64,000 bases of DNA from Daphnia pulex (GCF_021134715.1 NC_060017.1:5642001-5706000), one strand, 5' to 3'. Positions 34,047-47,781 are shown, counted from the first letter of the stretch. Notes: generated by a model not told the origin, from the sequence alone. Made by a program: numbers and translations.

Positions 34047-37000
34047 CTACAATCGTGTGCTCTGTCCGTAATAGGCTGGTTGTGGTGCGACGGCGGCCGG
34101 CTTGCCGGGCATGTGAGCGCTACTGCTGCGAGGTGGCGGCAGCATGGATAACAGCGGAGGATGAGCGGCAGCAGCCACAGCACCAGCCAATTTGGACAGC
34201 TGACCGGTCGAACCGGAAGAAGGAAACGAGGCCTGGCTGACGACCGGTACGTTGCGACACTTGATGAGCCATTTGATGATTCGAGCGTTGCGTTCCACGA
34301 TCGACGGCTCGCCCATTCCCGGTTGACTCCCTAAACACACAATAAGAAGAGAAAGGGTCAGATGGTAAAAAGGTACAACGGTGGAAGCCATCAACGGGTT
34401 TAAAAAAAAAAGTTACCTAACAAGCGTCGCTGGAGAGTGGCGGCCATGTCTTCCGAGTCGCTACTCTCGTACAAATTGTCCACATGGCGTCGCTTGCAAT
34501 AAGAGTCGACCGAACTGACGCTCGAGAAATAGACGGGCGACGATCGGCCGGAATTGTCGATCTTCACTTCCACAGTCGACAATTTCCCGTGCTGGCCGAT
34601 GGTGTCGAAAAATTGGTCCAGGTCCAGCGGAACGTCGCCGGTGAATTCCGGCGGAACGGCCGGAAGCAGGTCAGGGGCGAAACGAGATGGGCCGACATCC
34701 GATTTGGAGCGCAGAATCGCTTTGCGCCTCACTTGATCGGGGGCCGGCAGTTCGACGGTGGAGCTTTCGGCCGCCGATGGATCCACTCCGCTATCGTCCT
34801 GCCAGGGCGGAGGCAGAGTCCAGGTTTGACTAGTCTGTAATAAACCAGGAAGAGTTAATTATACAGGACCTACCAAAATATTAAAATAAAAGAAATGATA
34901 CCTGGACAAGACTGGTAGTTTCGTATTTGAAACTGGGCGAACGACTGGCGTAGTCGGAGGTGGTGGCCCGTTCGCTCCGGCTGGCCCCGACACTTCCTCG
35001 GCCGCCAGCGTCTGGCCGACTGAACGGAGTTTCGCTCTCATTGGAAGACTCATCCGAGCTATTAGATCCTGAATCCAAGTGAACGCTGCTGCTGCGACTC
35101 ATCCGGCTGCTTCCGCCGGATTCGCCATCGCTGCAACTTTCCAGGTCGGTGGAAGCCGAGCGGATTTTGCCACCGCGCACTCCTCCGCCTCGTCCGCGCT
35201 TGGCGTTCTTGGGCGAGTTCAAATCCGGAAGCGATTTGTGCAGGATGGGATTGCGGAGGAGCAAATTGCGCTGCGTTTGAACCGCTTCCGAGACGGGCAG
35301 GATCATCAGACTGGTCGGCGCTTCCTCGCTCTGAATGCGCCGAAAAGTGGCCGCCTGCGACTTCATAACGGCGACAACGGCGGATTGCGGCGGCAGAGTC
35401 GACGATGGCGGCTGGTGCGGTTGGTGGAGCGGCTGGCGCGGCGGCGGTTTCGATCCGGAAGCGACCGAAAAAGAGTTGACGCGTCCGCCGGCGGCGGCCG
35501 GCGTGATTTGGTGAAGACTTTGCTCTTGACTTAGCAGCCGAAGTTTGGCGTTGAGCGCCGGACTTTTGGGCGGAATGGGCGGAGGAGGTGATGGATTGTT
35601 TTTGTTCATGCGGTGCGGCAACTCGGGCGGCTGATTGCTCTGACAAATGCACGGCAACACTTCGGAGAAAGTGATGCGCGTCCTCATTTTCTTGTTGCTG
35701 GCTCCTCCGTTGGGGCTGAGGCCTCCGCTGCTTCCGCCTCCTCCTCCGCTGGAAGACGACGTCAATGTCCCCGTTTTGGGGCCGGCCGACGATTCGAAAA
35801 AGCCAATCAGGCGGCAAGTGCTTTTCGAAGGCACCAGCTTGCGGACTTGGAGGTTCTCCTCCGTCGATCCGGGCCGGCTGAGAAAGCGTTTGACGGCTGT
35901 CACGTTCAATGGCAGCGGATTGTCTTTGCGGATGGACAGGCGTCGCTTCTCGACCGGCGGCGTCGTGTAGTAGCCCTCGCGCGTTCGGGTGCCGCCGGAG
36001 CCGCTTCCATTTCCATAGGCCCCGATGGGCTCGCTGTTGGCGGCCGTGGTGGTGTTTTCCTGCTGTTGCTGCTGGAGGTGGAACTGATGGTGCGGAAGAA
36101 GTGTCGTCATGGCCGCCGTCACGGCCGGAAACACGTGATGATGCTCACGGATGCGGGCCGACGGCAAGCTCAGCATGGGTGAGCGGTTGGGGTGGTGCTG
36201 CAGCAATAGCAGCCGGTCGCCCGGACTGTAGTGCGGCAGCTCCTGTTTTCGATCCAGTATCCGCTCCGTTTTGACGTAAAAGGCTTTCGACTCTTCCAGC
36301 AATTCCACGGCCGTTTTCCGTTTTCCTGCATGCGTGACCAAAAGAAATGCAAACATTATTTTATTATTATTTATTATTAATTGAATTTAAATGTTAGTTG
36401 TAGAAATAGCCGATAGGTGGCACCATTTTGGATCGTCGCCAAGAAACGTTAGCCGACAGCCAGCGGAGAGAAATCGGAAACCGCGTTCAATCCAGGGCGG
36501 AAAAAAAGTCTCACCGAGTTTTTTTTACCATAACAACAGCAGCCCCACAACAATAGCAACAACAACCAAAAGAGGCTAAATCTTTACCCGGGGAAAAATA
36601 AACCAAAAAATTCCGGCACTTTTTGTGTTTTGTTTTTATTTTGGCCAGCTTCAGAAACCTCCCCGATGGCAGCGGAGTAGCACAAACCTCCCCCTTGTGT
36701 GGAATCATCTCTACTCCGCCCAGAAACCTCAATGTCAGCTGAGAAGCGGACGAACGAACGAACGGTGTGTCGATGCCCCGCTTCCGTTTTGACAGGTGTG
36801 TCCCACGCTGACAAGAGAACGAGCACTAAATACATCAAAACTCACACTCTCCATCGTCCTTCTCCTTTCCATCCATTTCTTTTCCGCTTCCTTCCGGACT
36901 TGAAAATAGTCCAAGTGGGTGAACACAGCCGAGGTGTTTCACCTCCCCTCGAGAAACCCGCAAAATTCTGATAAGAAAAAACTCGTTTCGTCATTTGAAC

Positions 37001-40000
37001 AAAACACCAAATCATATTTCTTATTTCCCTCGGTTTCATTTCTACGGGCCGCCGACGTGAAACTAATAGGTGCCATTGTCTCATTTTCTTTCTTCTTCTT
37101 TTCTTAACTTCTTCTCCTGACTTTTTCCACCTCAACCACACCGGCACTGCTGCTGCTCAACATATTCCGGCGCTCTCTTTTTGTATTTTTCCCCTTTCCT
37201 GTTTCCCGGTTAGAAGGCAGCGCTCACCTGTAATGATCACGAAAATTTATGTTACGACATGCAAAGGCCACACGATAAGTTATGCGCCCCTGCGCCAAAT
37301 GAATGCCTCTATTTGTTATGGCCCGATCTACTTCTTTTTTTCCTATTTTCTTAGCTCCGAAAAAATATATCTTTTTTTAAAACCAACTGCGCACACAAAT
37401 CGTCAATGGAACGTGCGCTAACGGGAAATTCACAAACTGGCAGAGAGAAAACAAGAAACGGTAGTAGACGGGATGATGTGAAAGAGCTTCCGTTCTGAAG
37501 CCTTTCAACATCGTGTGTGTACAAATTTGACGCTAATCGCATCCTCTAAACTTTGTTCTTCTTCTTTTTCAAAATCCTCTTTTAAAAAATAATAATAAAA
37601 GCTTATCACTTGTGAAAGAAATTTTAAAAAATGACAATTCAATTTTAAAAGAAAAGACAAGTCGTCTGGGGTTATTTCTCTAGACTGGTATCGGCTGGAA
37701 CGATATCGCTGGGGCGATAGGCGGTTGATGGAAGACGTAGGGGTGTTGCTTTTCTTCCGTGTGTGCGGTGGATGGATGAAAAATAAGGAAAAGAAAGAGA
37801 TAACGAGAAAAGGGTCAATCGATCTACCTACCCCCGTACACACGTCCGCCTACCACTAGAAAACCCACGAGAGAAAAGAAAAAATGAGGCGAACCAAAGA
37901 AGAAAATACCTAAATTAAAAAAAAGAAAAACCTTCCCAAAAACAAGTGAAGCGTGAATAATGTAGCGTGAAGTTTCTTCTGTGGTTTGGGAAAGAGAAAA
38001 AAATAAATAAATAACTAATATACATAGCGTCTATGTGTGAGCTTCTTCTTCTGGCGCATATTTCTATTTTCTACCCCCACCACCACACACCAGCAATCGA
38101 TTCAAACGGGGAAACAAGAAAGAAATGTTGGTCGGTCGGGAGAGGGTCGCTCTCGCGGGACTATTCTATATCGAATAGTATATGTTTGAGAGATCCTCGC
38201 ATCCATCAAGTCGACGGGTCCACCAAACACAAAAAAGTTTCAAAAGTTTCTGAAACAAAACGAAAAAGTTCCCCCTCTTGACTATGAGGGGGGGGGGGGG
38301 GATGTACACATAAAATGGTGAACGATTCCTCCATTTTGGGAGAAAGATAATAAAAAGGTGTCCGTGTCACGTCTTTCAAACGCATATTTTTTCGGAAAAA
38401 CATTTTTCTTCGTTCAGAAACGGGAAAGAAATGCGAGTTTTTTTAAATTTCATTTTATTTCTTTAAAGGATCCCCCGTGATGTGGTTGGGCCATGCGACC
38501 ACCCGACGGTTTTTTTGTAGCTGGCTGCCCGGCGGGACTGCGCATACGACGCGGAACCTACTGGCAAACAAGCGTGATGAATGCAGGGACGCAATAGTGC
38601 ACCGACTCCTTTTTTCTCCCGATACCACTCCCCCAACACACACACACACACACTCTGTGTTCTATTTTTATTTTGTTCTTTTCTTTCTCTCTCCTTTTTC
38701 TAGTTTGATTTTTTGGTGGTTGTTGCGGCGGTTAGAGGCCACACCGTAGTGGTGGTGGTGGTGGTGGAGAGGATGTGTAGGCGGACGTCAGCTGGCATTG
38801 CGGTTCCGGCAACAACGCCAATAAAAATTTCACGACCGGATGTTAATTATCGATTAGAATCCTTTGCGCCGAAATAGAGACAGAGAAAAAAGGGTTAAAG
38901 ATTACATTGGAATGAAAAGAAAAAAGATAGAGCCTTTCGTGATCGGGAAAATAGTAGTCGCGGTCGAAATGGCAACCGAAATGCGAAAAAAGATCGACAT
39001 CAGTCTCGGGAGAGAGACGACCTGGAAATCAGTTTTTTTTTCTTCTTTCGGTGCACACAAGTCTAATCAGGTTGCTGGGTGACTTTCTCTGTGCGCTGCG
39101 CCCGTCATAATGAGGACGAACGAACGAAACCCAAGAAAATCCAGGGGAGATTTTTCAAGGAATAATCAAGTGGGAAGAATAATGGCATAGTCTCTCGTTG
39201 ACTTGTATAATATTACACGAAGAAAAGAAAAAAAAGCCATCATCATTAGGGTGTGAGAGAGAGAGAGGCCCAACACACACATTTCATCATCAGACCTATG
39301 ATCTAACTCTCGTCGTGTTCCTTTATTTTCAACAAGATGTGTCTAGTTTTAAAAAGAAACAAAAGGCAAATCATGGCAAATCAATAACAACTAGTTTCCT
39401 CTGCTGGAGGCTCTACACGTTCAACGGGCGACGTGACGGCGTGCAGTCGGCAATTTTCGCCGATTGGGGTAAATGCGCATTTTTTGAATGAAAGGCAGTC
39501 ACGTCCTTTTTACTTTTTTTGCGTGGCTAAAAAATTCAATTGTGAGAGAGAGACAAGGGGGGAGAGAAAGAAAGAAAGAGAAAGGGAAGAAATTGAAGAG
39601 AACAAAGCGGCTTATACTATATACGTAGCTACCCTGGCTGGCTCAACTCTCCCGACTCTGTCTGCTTGCTAAAAAAGGTTTAAGGTTATCTCACTTTTTT
39701 CAGCTTGTGGACTTGTTCCTCCCCGACCGATACTCCCGGACCCGTCTTCATCGATCAGCGTGTGTGTGTATATATATCCGGCCGGTTCATGCGCGCACGT
39801 CTCAAAAGACTTACGACTATACACTAGACACGGTAGATACATCTACTAGTCCCGCCAAATCGTGAGTCTTTCAGACGGATGGTAAGAGAGCGCTGCTACA
39901 ACGGGTTGGAATCAATCAATAAGAGCCGTGCCAGCCCAGTCCTTCTGCGGCATCTCCGCTGCTACAGATGTTTGACAAGAGCCTCAGTATAATACAACGA

Positions 40001-40789
40001 GAGATAGAAAAACACACAACACACACAACTCTTGTCGATTGATAATCTTTTTGGCAGAGCGGTAGATTGGAAAAAATAGCAGCAGCAGCACAACATATCC
40101 ATGTTTACATCTGTAGGGCTTCCATCCGCACACACACACTGGAAGGATTTTCCAACGGGCGTTGACACTATCGGGCGAAAGGTTAACAGTGGCAAGCCAA
40201 AAGAGATTGCTGGGGACCAAAAAATAACACACAAGTTCAACTCTGTACAACAGAGAGTTGGTTATCTTGGGCGAAGATATATCAAAGGCGATACTCTGCA
40301 GCCGCACAACAGCCAACACCAACGCAAAACCTACTCAACGTCAGCGAAGCCCAAAATCTTCTACCCCCCCAAAACTAGTCCCGAATCCAATTTTCTTCCC
40401 TCCTCCCGTCATCTTTTTTTTCCCTTTTCTTTATAATAAAACAAAACTTGTAATTGACTCCTCTAGCTATGACGTCAGGCAAACTGAGCCAAGATATTTT
40501 TGTTTGTTTTAAAAAAAGATTCACTTGCGCAAATAAATCAACACCTTCAAAGATAAGCAAAAGGGAAACAAACTTAAAGTAGATGGGGTAGAATAGGCTA
40601 AGTTGAAATGGAAAAAATAAATGATTCTATTTGTTCTTTACCCGAGAGTTTGGGAGAGTTGTTGGGATGCAGCTGGATCACGTGAGGAGCCGAGTTGATA
40701 TTATTGAGCGTCCGCAGTGGTCGTGCCAGAGGAGTCGTCGGGACAGCTGCGGGATCGGCCGAGGACGCATGCGTCGTCGACATCATCAT
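34047..40789 (-). CDS. FAM110-family protein (centrosome-associated), long form
   Basis: FAM110 proteins associate with centrosomes and spindle poles and affect microtubules in vertebrates. Four coding exons: 40789-40642, 36325-34902, 34834-34417, 34330-34047, giving 757 residues. The first exon (starting MMMSTTHASSAD) joins by a phase-1 splice across a 4.3 kb intron to KRKTAVELLEESKAFYVKTE, which matches the family N-terminal motif (Ala-Val-Glu-x-Leu ... Lys-x-x-Tyr-Val-Lys). A RSKSDVGPSRF segment (exon 3) and the C-terminal signature PSIVERNARIIKWLIKCRN (exon 4) are the other family marks. In between is long low-complexity Ser/Pro/Gly/His sequence, making it about twice the vertebrate length. 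Three adjacent in-frame ATGs begin the first exon; an upstream in-frame ATG at 40897 would add 36 residues that look like UTR. Confidence 0.72.
38288..38301. repeat. 14-base G homopolymer
   Basis: Uninterrupted run of G in the FAM110 intron. Two similar runs occur at 26076-26090 and 33740-33751. Confidence 0.9.
38750..38768. repeat. (GGT)n microsatellite
   Basis: Six GGT units in the large FAM110 intron, in otherwise unremarkable sequence. Confidence 0.85.
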
Positions 40790-43700
40790 CACGGGGGTGT
40801 GTTGTCTTGTGTACGTTGTTTTGTTGCAATAAATGACTTGACTTTTTCCTCCTTTATTCAACTCTTCTTGTTCTCCATCTCTTTTTGGTAAGGTCATTCT
40901 CTTTGCCTTTTATGGGTGACGTCTTCTTTGCGTTCGTTCGTTTTTTCACGGGGACTCGATAGTTTTTCGTCCACTTTCTTTCTGGCTTATTTGCAGACGG
41001 CAATTGTTTTCGACTGATAGACAAGGCTCTGTGTGTGTGTGGAATCTATTGGGAACCGGTGGACTCGAGTCCGTCTGATAAAGTTCTCTCAACTGGTCCC
41101 GATCGGGATTGGTGGTCGCTTGATTCCACCAGCAGCAGCTCAGCCATAGTGGTGTCGTCGGTTGACTCTTGGGAGGATCCTTTTTCTTCTTTCTTGATCC
41201 TTTTGGTTATTTTCTCTCAAGATCCGGAGCCATCTCGATGGATTTAATCACATCATCCATCCATTTCTGAAAGGGCCGACCAGCTATTCTGTAAAAATCA
41301 GACAAAATTGCATTACAAACAAGGAAAAAGTAAATCTCAATACAATCTGGCAACTGTCAGAGAGAATTAAGACAAAAACAAAACCTTTATTTTTTAAAAG
41401 AAGAAAACAAATGGAAAGCACAGGGGTTTGTCTTACGTGTGTCAAGGCAGTGCACACACACACAGGCCGTTTTGGTCCACCCGAGTGAGAAAGACAAACA
41501 AACACGCAGAGTTCAATGCTACAAGAGAAAAGTGTCGGAGACACACACACACAACTTTCGCGTTGTGTTTAATCAAGGATCCTGAAACGTCACGTCAAAC
41601 GTCGGCTGCAAATAAACACGTGATGATCCTCCCTCACGGCTGAAAAACGTTCAATTTGGCAATTTTTGGCACGCCATTCTGCGTTAACATCATTAAGAGA
41701 GAGAGTCAACTCGTCGTCAGAGTCCAAGTCACACGTTTTCTTTCTCTCACACACACCGCAATTAAATATTAGAAAAGCAGATGAAAACTAAATCGCTTTT
41801 CCCGTTTCACCAGCATGTATGTGCTGCTGTGTGCATTCAATAATGGGACGACACGCTCGGTCGATTATTACGGGCGTACTCGTTGCTTGGCTTCACACAC
41901 AGGGAAAGGCTCATAAAACATCACCAAGTTACTCTCACACAAGTCGACAGTATATTAAATGAAGTTTGCTACGACAGAGACGAAACGTCAATTGAATCTT
42001 TGGGTCTAGTCACGTAGGTTGCCTACATATTGGGCAGCACGTTATTGTAACCTGGAAATTATTATTCACCCCCGCCACGACAGACAACAACTCATATAAT
42101 ACTCTATAAAAGTCTTATACGTTCAGAGTCGTCACGACAACAGCAATCAAACATAAATTTCATTCTTATTCGACCTTTTGTCGTTAAACCAGGAGCCAAG
42201 ACTCTTTTGGGGGGGAGGATTTTCCAAAATACTAATAAAAAGAAGATAACTAAAAACACACACACAAAGCTGCAGCAGCTTACCTGGATTTTTTCCTTGA
42301 CGATGGAACGCGTCACGAATATAATCAGATGAGGGTTAAAAATAAAAGAGGGGATTAAAATAAAACCCAACTTCTTCTTCTTTTAAAAAAAGGTTTTTTG
42401 TTTTTTAAGAACCGGTGAAAGCAGAAAGACCTAACTGCACGACATACAAGAGCAGACTGCACGGTTTCGACCACGAGGACTCCCTGGTATACCTGTGTCT
42501 GTCTGTACCGAAAAGAAGAAGTAGAAGAGAGAGAGGAGGATATAATAATATTGAAAAACTTGAGCCACCACCACAACCTGAAAAAATAAAAACAAAAATG
42601 GTGGCGCCATCCTGGCGGTGAGAAATGGCAACTCGTCATTTCTTTTCGGCCTACTAAGCAGCAGCCCTTTTCTAGACTCTTTTGTTGGATGCACATTTTC
42701 TTTCTTTTTCAACTTGTCTAGCCTCTTTTCTTGTTAATAAGACCCTCCCTTCATCTCTCCAATCGTCGTCAAATCAAATGGTTTATTATTTTTGACCAAA
42801 AAGTCTTAACTTGGAAGAAAAAGTTAGCGATGATGCATCGCTGAAAAGGCTTACCCGCAGGCGATTCCAACAAGACGATTCGATCCTTTCTGAATTCTGA
42901 CCTCAAAATGGCAAACTCGTGCCAGATCGTGCGACGTATTAATATGTAATGGCCTCCCCTCCGCCTACCAACGGTTTTTTTTTCTTCCTTTTATGTATCT
43001 CAACGTTCACTGAATGTTCACGCAATGCGATCAGGGGGTCAGCAAAGGTTAATCACTCATTTCTGGAAAATATAAACTGGCCGAGAAAATAGAAAGGATG
43101 AAAATGGAAATTAATTATGGCTGCCAAATCGGACGAACGTCGTGTGCTCTGTGAAATTTTAGTGACAACAACAACAACGGGGAGAAACTGTGAAGAGATG
43201 TTTTCGGTAACGGTTAACTGGTTTTCTAGTTGTTTTTAAGGGAAGACGATGGGTCGCTCAGAAAACCAGTGGGGGACTTTTGATGACAAACAACTCGACT
43301 CTTCTCGCTGCTGGATGCAAAAAAAAAACTCGGCTGTGAGAGAAATACAACACCGAAAAGGAGTTCTTTCATTTAATTTTATTGTTTATATATTTTTCTT
43401 TTTTATTTTATCTTCGCCCTGTTTGTTGAAGAAGGAAAAACAAGAGAGCGACGAGATTCGCTGCCTGCGGGCTTCTTCTCTTGCAACTCACCTGCGTTTC
43501 TAATACTAATTATCCATCTCCCCTCCTTCCATCCTTTTTCTTTAGGTAGTTTTATCACTTCACCAAAATCTTCTTCAGCTTGCTCATTTACAAACAATTC
43601 AATCAACTGAGTCACAGAGAAATGGAACTCGAGTTAGATGGAAACAATATTATAGGCACGTAGTAACTAAAAAGTAGGTCTAGTGTCTCATTATCAGAAC

Positions 43701-44923
43701 TCTTTTGTCAATGGTTGTTATTTCATTTTTCACGCGGGAAAACAAAGAGATGAGACGGACGAATATAATATTCGCACTCTACGATCTCTCCTTTCAAATC
43801 TAGACGGGGGTCAAACTGCTGTGTGCGATAGTGTTTCGCTATTTTGTTTGTTGTCAGCGGCAAGTAAACCGTGACATTTTCTTATTGGCGCTGATGTTAT
43901 TCTTGTTTTATTCCCGAAAGGAAACTCGTCGGTGTGCATTTCTTGTCGTCATCTTCAAGGGTTTTACGCAACATCAGACAGGCATTAGCAGCAGTAGCGG
44001 TATATCGCGTGACGGATATATTAGAAGTGTATATATTTCAAAGAAGAAGAAGTACAATTACAGACTGCGCTGCTGATATTATAATGCATTGCACTCCAGT
44101 TGACGGGGAGGAAACGTTAGGCTTCAATGGCGTGTGTCTCCGGACGACCGCAACTGTGCGTACACAACAAATTTCTAGAGGAAAAAAGAGAAACGCGGGT
44201 TCACGCTCGTGCTGTCAGTCTTGAGCTAGACACATCCAGCTTTAGTACTTGCCGAGCGACAGTATTTCCGAGAAAGAACAAAAAAGGGCCCTCCTTTGAC
44301 TATCTTACGGTATAATAACGGAATTTTTACATCAAAAGATTCAATAATCCTGTTCGTAAAGTTTGAAATCACGTTACAATATCTCAAATGGTCAAATGAC
44401 CAGAGTTGACCGAGACCAGATCTATGAGAATATTACATCAACGCAGTTTGATATGCATAGCACCACACGGATCTTAGTTTAGTTGATTGGTGACTTTCCA
44501 AATAGGAAATAAAACTCGTTTGGGGGCTTCTTTTCTCTTCATTTCGAAGTTCACGCATCAGATTAACGTGTATGGTCATCGGACCGTTCGAAAATTTTCA
44601 GTCGAACATGAAACTACCCGTCATTATTCACGAGTGGCTTCGCGTAAAAACGGATGTCCGGTTGGCTGACCGATTCAACACCTCCCATCACGCAAAGAGG
44701 AAACGGTCGAATCCGATTCAGACCAGCCCACAATTTAGACAAATCACGCCCGATTCTGAAAATGACAGCTCCCCATATTTAGGAAATTCGAAATTTTGTA
44801 TTGAAAACGTTCTTTTTACAAGTCCGATTACAGTTGGCACGAGGAGCTTAATTAATTAAAAAGTTAAGGTGAGATACTGTGACAAATTTAGAAAATGACA
44901 AGTTGTGTTCAGGTCGATTAGCG
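40790..44923. other. FAM110 upstream region, no supported gene
   Basis: Probably contains untranslated first exon(s) and the promoter of the FAM110 gene, but I could not place them. Open frames such as 42355-42712 (-) and 43934-44224 (+) show no domain or splice support. Confidence 0.5.
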
Positions 44924-45741
44924 TCAACTATCACTTGTACTGGCAGTGGCACCTTCAGTGGTTTCTTCTTCTTCTTCCGAGCCCAAAAGCCCCTAAAAGT
45001 AAAAATAGGAACAATTGAATTGATGTTTGATTCAAAAACTTGTGCAAATGCTTACCTTAATCACACCAGCCAGATATTCAGCCTCTTCAGCCAAAGGTTT
45101 GAGGACACTATTCTCAGCTTTGAGAGCATTTATTTCTGTTTTAAGACTGTCAACTTCTAAATGCAGATGTTCATTTTCCTCCAAAGCTTCAGATAAAGCG
45201 ACTCTTCTTCTTTCAGCCATTGTACTGTAGTATTCAACATCAATGTCATTTTCTGCTTAGCAAAAGAAGCATTAATACAACAAAAATGGAATTGATTTGA
45301 ACTAAAATGTAAATACCAGCAGTTTTAGATTTGGATTCTTCCAGTTCAATTGGATCTGTCTGAACACCTCGATCCTCCACCATATTCTTCTTGGGTCCTG
45401 TATTACTGGTCTTGTCTTCAAACACCTGGATCTTTCCTTGAATTGACGGTGTTTTCTGTTTTGATTTAAGATCCTTTCCATGATGAATAATTTGACCATG
45501 AGAACCTACTAGTCCCTTAGTTTTAGCTGATGGCTGCAAGGTTTGCAATGTAACTCGTTGTGCAGCAAAAACCTATTGAAACGGGCAGACACTTGTCAGA
45601 ACATGCATTCTCGACGAAAACTGATGTTAAGAATTGCAGAATTACCTCGTCCATGTCGGCTGAATCTTCAAGTGTCGAAGGTGGAATCCCTTTTGGTAAA
45701 CTGTTCTCTTTAAAAGCCAACGAGGATTGATGCTTGGACAT
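44924..45741 (-). CDS. GMNN: geminin (DNA replication licensing inhibitor)
   Basis: Nuclear protein that binds CDT1 and blocks MCM loading in S/G2, and is destroyed by the APC/C at mitosis. Four exons: 45741-45646, 45572-45317, 45252-45056, 44992-44924, giving 205 residues. A destruction-box candidate QRVTLQTLQPSA lies at residues 37-48, with the RxxL at 38-41 and surroundings like the vertebrate box. The coiled coil runs about 128-182, opening with EYYSTMAERRRVALSEALEE and ending AEYLAGVIK, matching the geminin CDT1-binding and dimerisation helix. An acidic tail (GSEEEEETTEG) follows. The last exon encodes only 22 residues. It lies head-to-tail with the RELCH-like gene, 534 bp away. Confidence 0.93.
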
Positions 45742-46275
45742 TTATCTTGAATTGAACTAGACTCTTAATTACGGAATTTGGAAATATGACAGCGTACTTT
45801 ACAAGGAATAATGGCGCGTAAAAAGTGATTGCCAGATCTCAGTTATTGATGTAGCACGCACAGCGGCACAGGGTTGTCGAATATCAATAATCAATATCAT
45901 CTTTAATTAAAAAAAAATTGAAAATGAAAATTTCAAAAGAAAAATGTAACATACCTATAAGTGTAAGCGGTGAAACCGGCAAAATTCAAAAGCACAAGAT
46001 CTACTTTTGCTGCTTAATGTTTTTCAAATGTGTTTGAAATTTGTAAATTCTACATTTACTGACATTAATCGTTAATTAATTTGAATAATGAATGATGAAG
46101 GTAAACGTAATAAAAATTAACTCAAAAACTGAATCAAAATCTTTGATCGCATTTATTTTTACAAAATCAAAACATTCTCGTATTCGTACAACGCGACAGC
46201 TTAAATTTGGCGACATAAAAACAATTTCATATTGAGCCATTTTCTTACAAAAATTACAGTGGAGTGAGATTAAAG
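45742..46275. other. geminin promoter / spacer
   Basis: 534 bp AT-rich spacer between the RELCH-like stop and the geminin start. No gene. It has no room for the HEAT-repeat exons expected in a full RELCH gene. Confidence 0.6.
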
Positions 46276-47781
46276 CTATTTAGTGTTAAAGAGAGAAAAC
46301 GATGTACGATCAGGTGTTTTAACGTGGGTGAATCCCATGGGCTTGCTTATAGAACTGCCAGGTAAAGAAGGAGGCTTATTGAAAAAACTATTAAATTTTT
46401 GACAGACATCTTCGACACCTTGTTGCAATTCCTCTTTCAATGCTCGAGCCGAGTTTTGTAGTTGGACTTGTTGGGGAAAAGCCGGAGGGATATAATGAGG
46501 ATCAAAACGCGTTGCCATTACAGGCGTCGGCAAAGTAGCTACCGAAACAGTAGAAGGTTTTTCAAGATTAGGGTGAAAAGTGTTAAAGGACGAAGTTTTG
46601 GTTATCATTGAATCGCGAATATCATGGGTCGGGACGGAAACAACTTTGACCTCAGATTTTGTACTTGATGGGAGTGACGATACGTCATAGCTGTTATTAC
46701 CGCTTTCTTCGGGGCTTCCGCCTAACTGCATGGTTAGGTCAGATGAATCATTTGACGTGTCTTCTGTTTGCGTCTCTACATCTTCAGTTTGGGCTATTTG
46801 AGCCGGGCAGGCCGGTCGAAAACGATGGCGATACATTGTTAATAAGTCTGCTGGACGTTCCATATTCAATCCAACGTCGTCCCAATGCTCAAAATCCTTA
46901 TGAAAAAAAAAAATGTATGAATTATTATTATAACGTTTATCAGATAAAGGAACATTACCTGATCAGTATTTTCATCTGCAAATGTAATTGAAGTTAGCCG
47001 GTAGCCATGAGTAAGTAAATATTCGTGAACTAGAAAATTAATGGCTCGTTGTTCGTACGCTTTCATGGGTTCTGGTGTACTGTGGTGTGTGACGAGATTA
47101 TTTTGACTGCTTGTGCTCTCTGTTTCGCTTCGGGTGCTAGCATTCTCAAGTTCAACTTGTTGAGTTAGGTTTTCTCGTAAAGCGGTGATAGTTTCCTTGG
47201 CTTTACGCAGCTCAAATTCTAAAACAGCTACACGGTCTCCTCCAGCTCTATCACCATCCTCCGAAATTGGAGCAAAGTCCAAGGAATCCAGAGTGGTTTG
47301 ACTCATGGATCTTACTACAATTTTGAGTAAATGATGTAACTTGAACCATTATGATGATAAAAAGCACTAAATTGACTAAAATTACATACCAAGCATTCCA
47401 GAGGCTTTAGCAGATTTTTCAAAATTTCCTGGATTGGAGAAAAATTGCTTTAGGCATAAGATTTCATGACCTGCCTCACCCTGATGGAAGAAAACAAAAA
47501 AAATATTGCAGTCAAATAGGAAAGAATGATTTAACATGTTGCACTATATATGTTTTAAAGAAATGTGTGGATACCAGTTCAGCATAGAGCTCAAGTGCTG
47601 TTAACAATAGTCTATCTTCAATTAATTTTGCCCCAAGTTCTTCATAGCATTGAATTTTACTGAAATCAAGCTTTGTTTTAAGGTGTTCCTTTGTTAATTG
47701 GAGGGAAGACAACTCATCGTTATTGCTGAATTGCTGTCTGTTGCTAAGTGGCAAGCTTAAATCCAGGCTCTTGGTCGACAT
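46276..47781 (-). CDS. RELCH/KIAA1468-like LisH protein, short form lacking HEAT repeats
   Basis: RELCH links recycling endosomes to the trans-Golgi network in cholesterol transport in vertebrates. Four exons: 47781-47575, 47480-47390, 47314-46959, 46896-46276, giving 424 residues. The N-terminus has GAKLIEDRLLLTALELYAEL, then FFSNPGNFEK, STLDSLDFA-like (TTLDSLDFAPISEDGD), VAVLEFELRKAKETI, a LisH segment (residues about 184-218, RAINFLVHEYLLTHGYRLTS), and DFEHWDDVGLN plus PADLLTMYR. All of these are RELCH hallmarks in the right order. After that the chain is Ser/Thr/Pro-rich and stops with SLFNTK. The vertebrate protein is about 1,200 residues with a large HEAT region that is absent here. The start ATG sits six bases into an exon after acceptor ttttag, so a noncoding exon lies upstream. 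Confidence 0.85.

Larger units (their letters stand above)
36326..40641 (-). other. large first coding intron of the FAM110 gene
   Basis: No supported gene on either strand. It contains low-complexity runs: a 14-base G run at 38288-38301, (CA)n near 38637-38650 and (GGT)n at 38750-38768. At 4.3 kb it is by far the largest intron in the window and could hold regulatory elements. Confidence 0.6.

Noticed and set aside
35079-36274. Several long plus-strand ORFs (151-189 codons)
   Set aside because: Antisense shadows of the GC-rich second FAM110 exon; no family features and no splice context.
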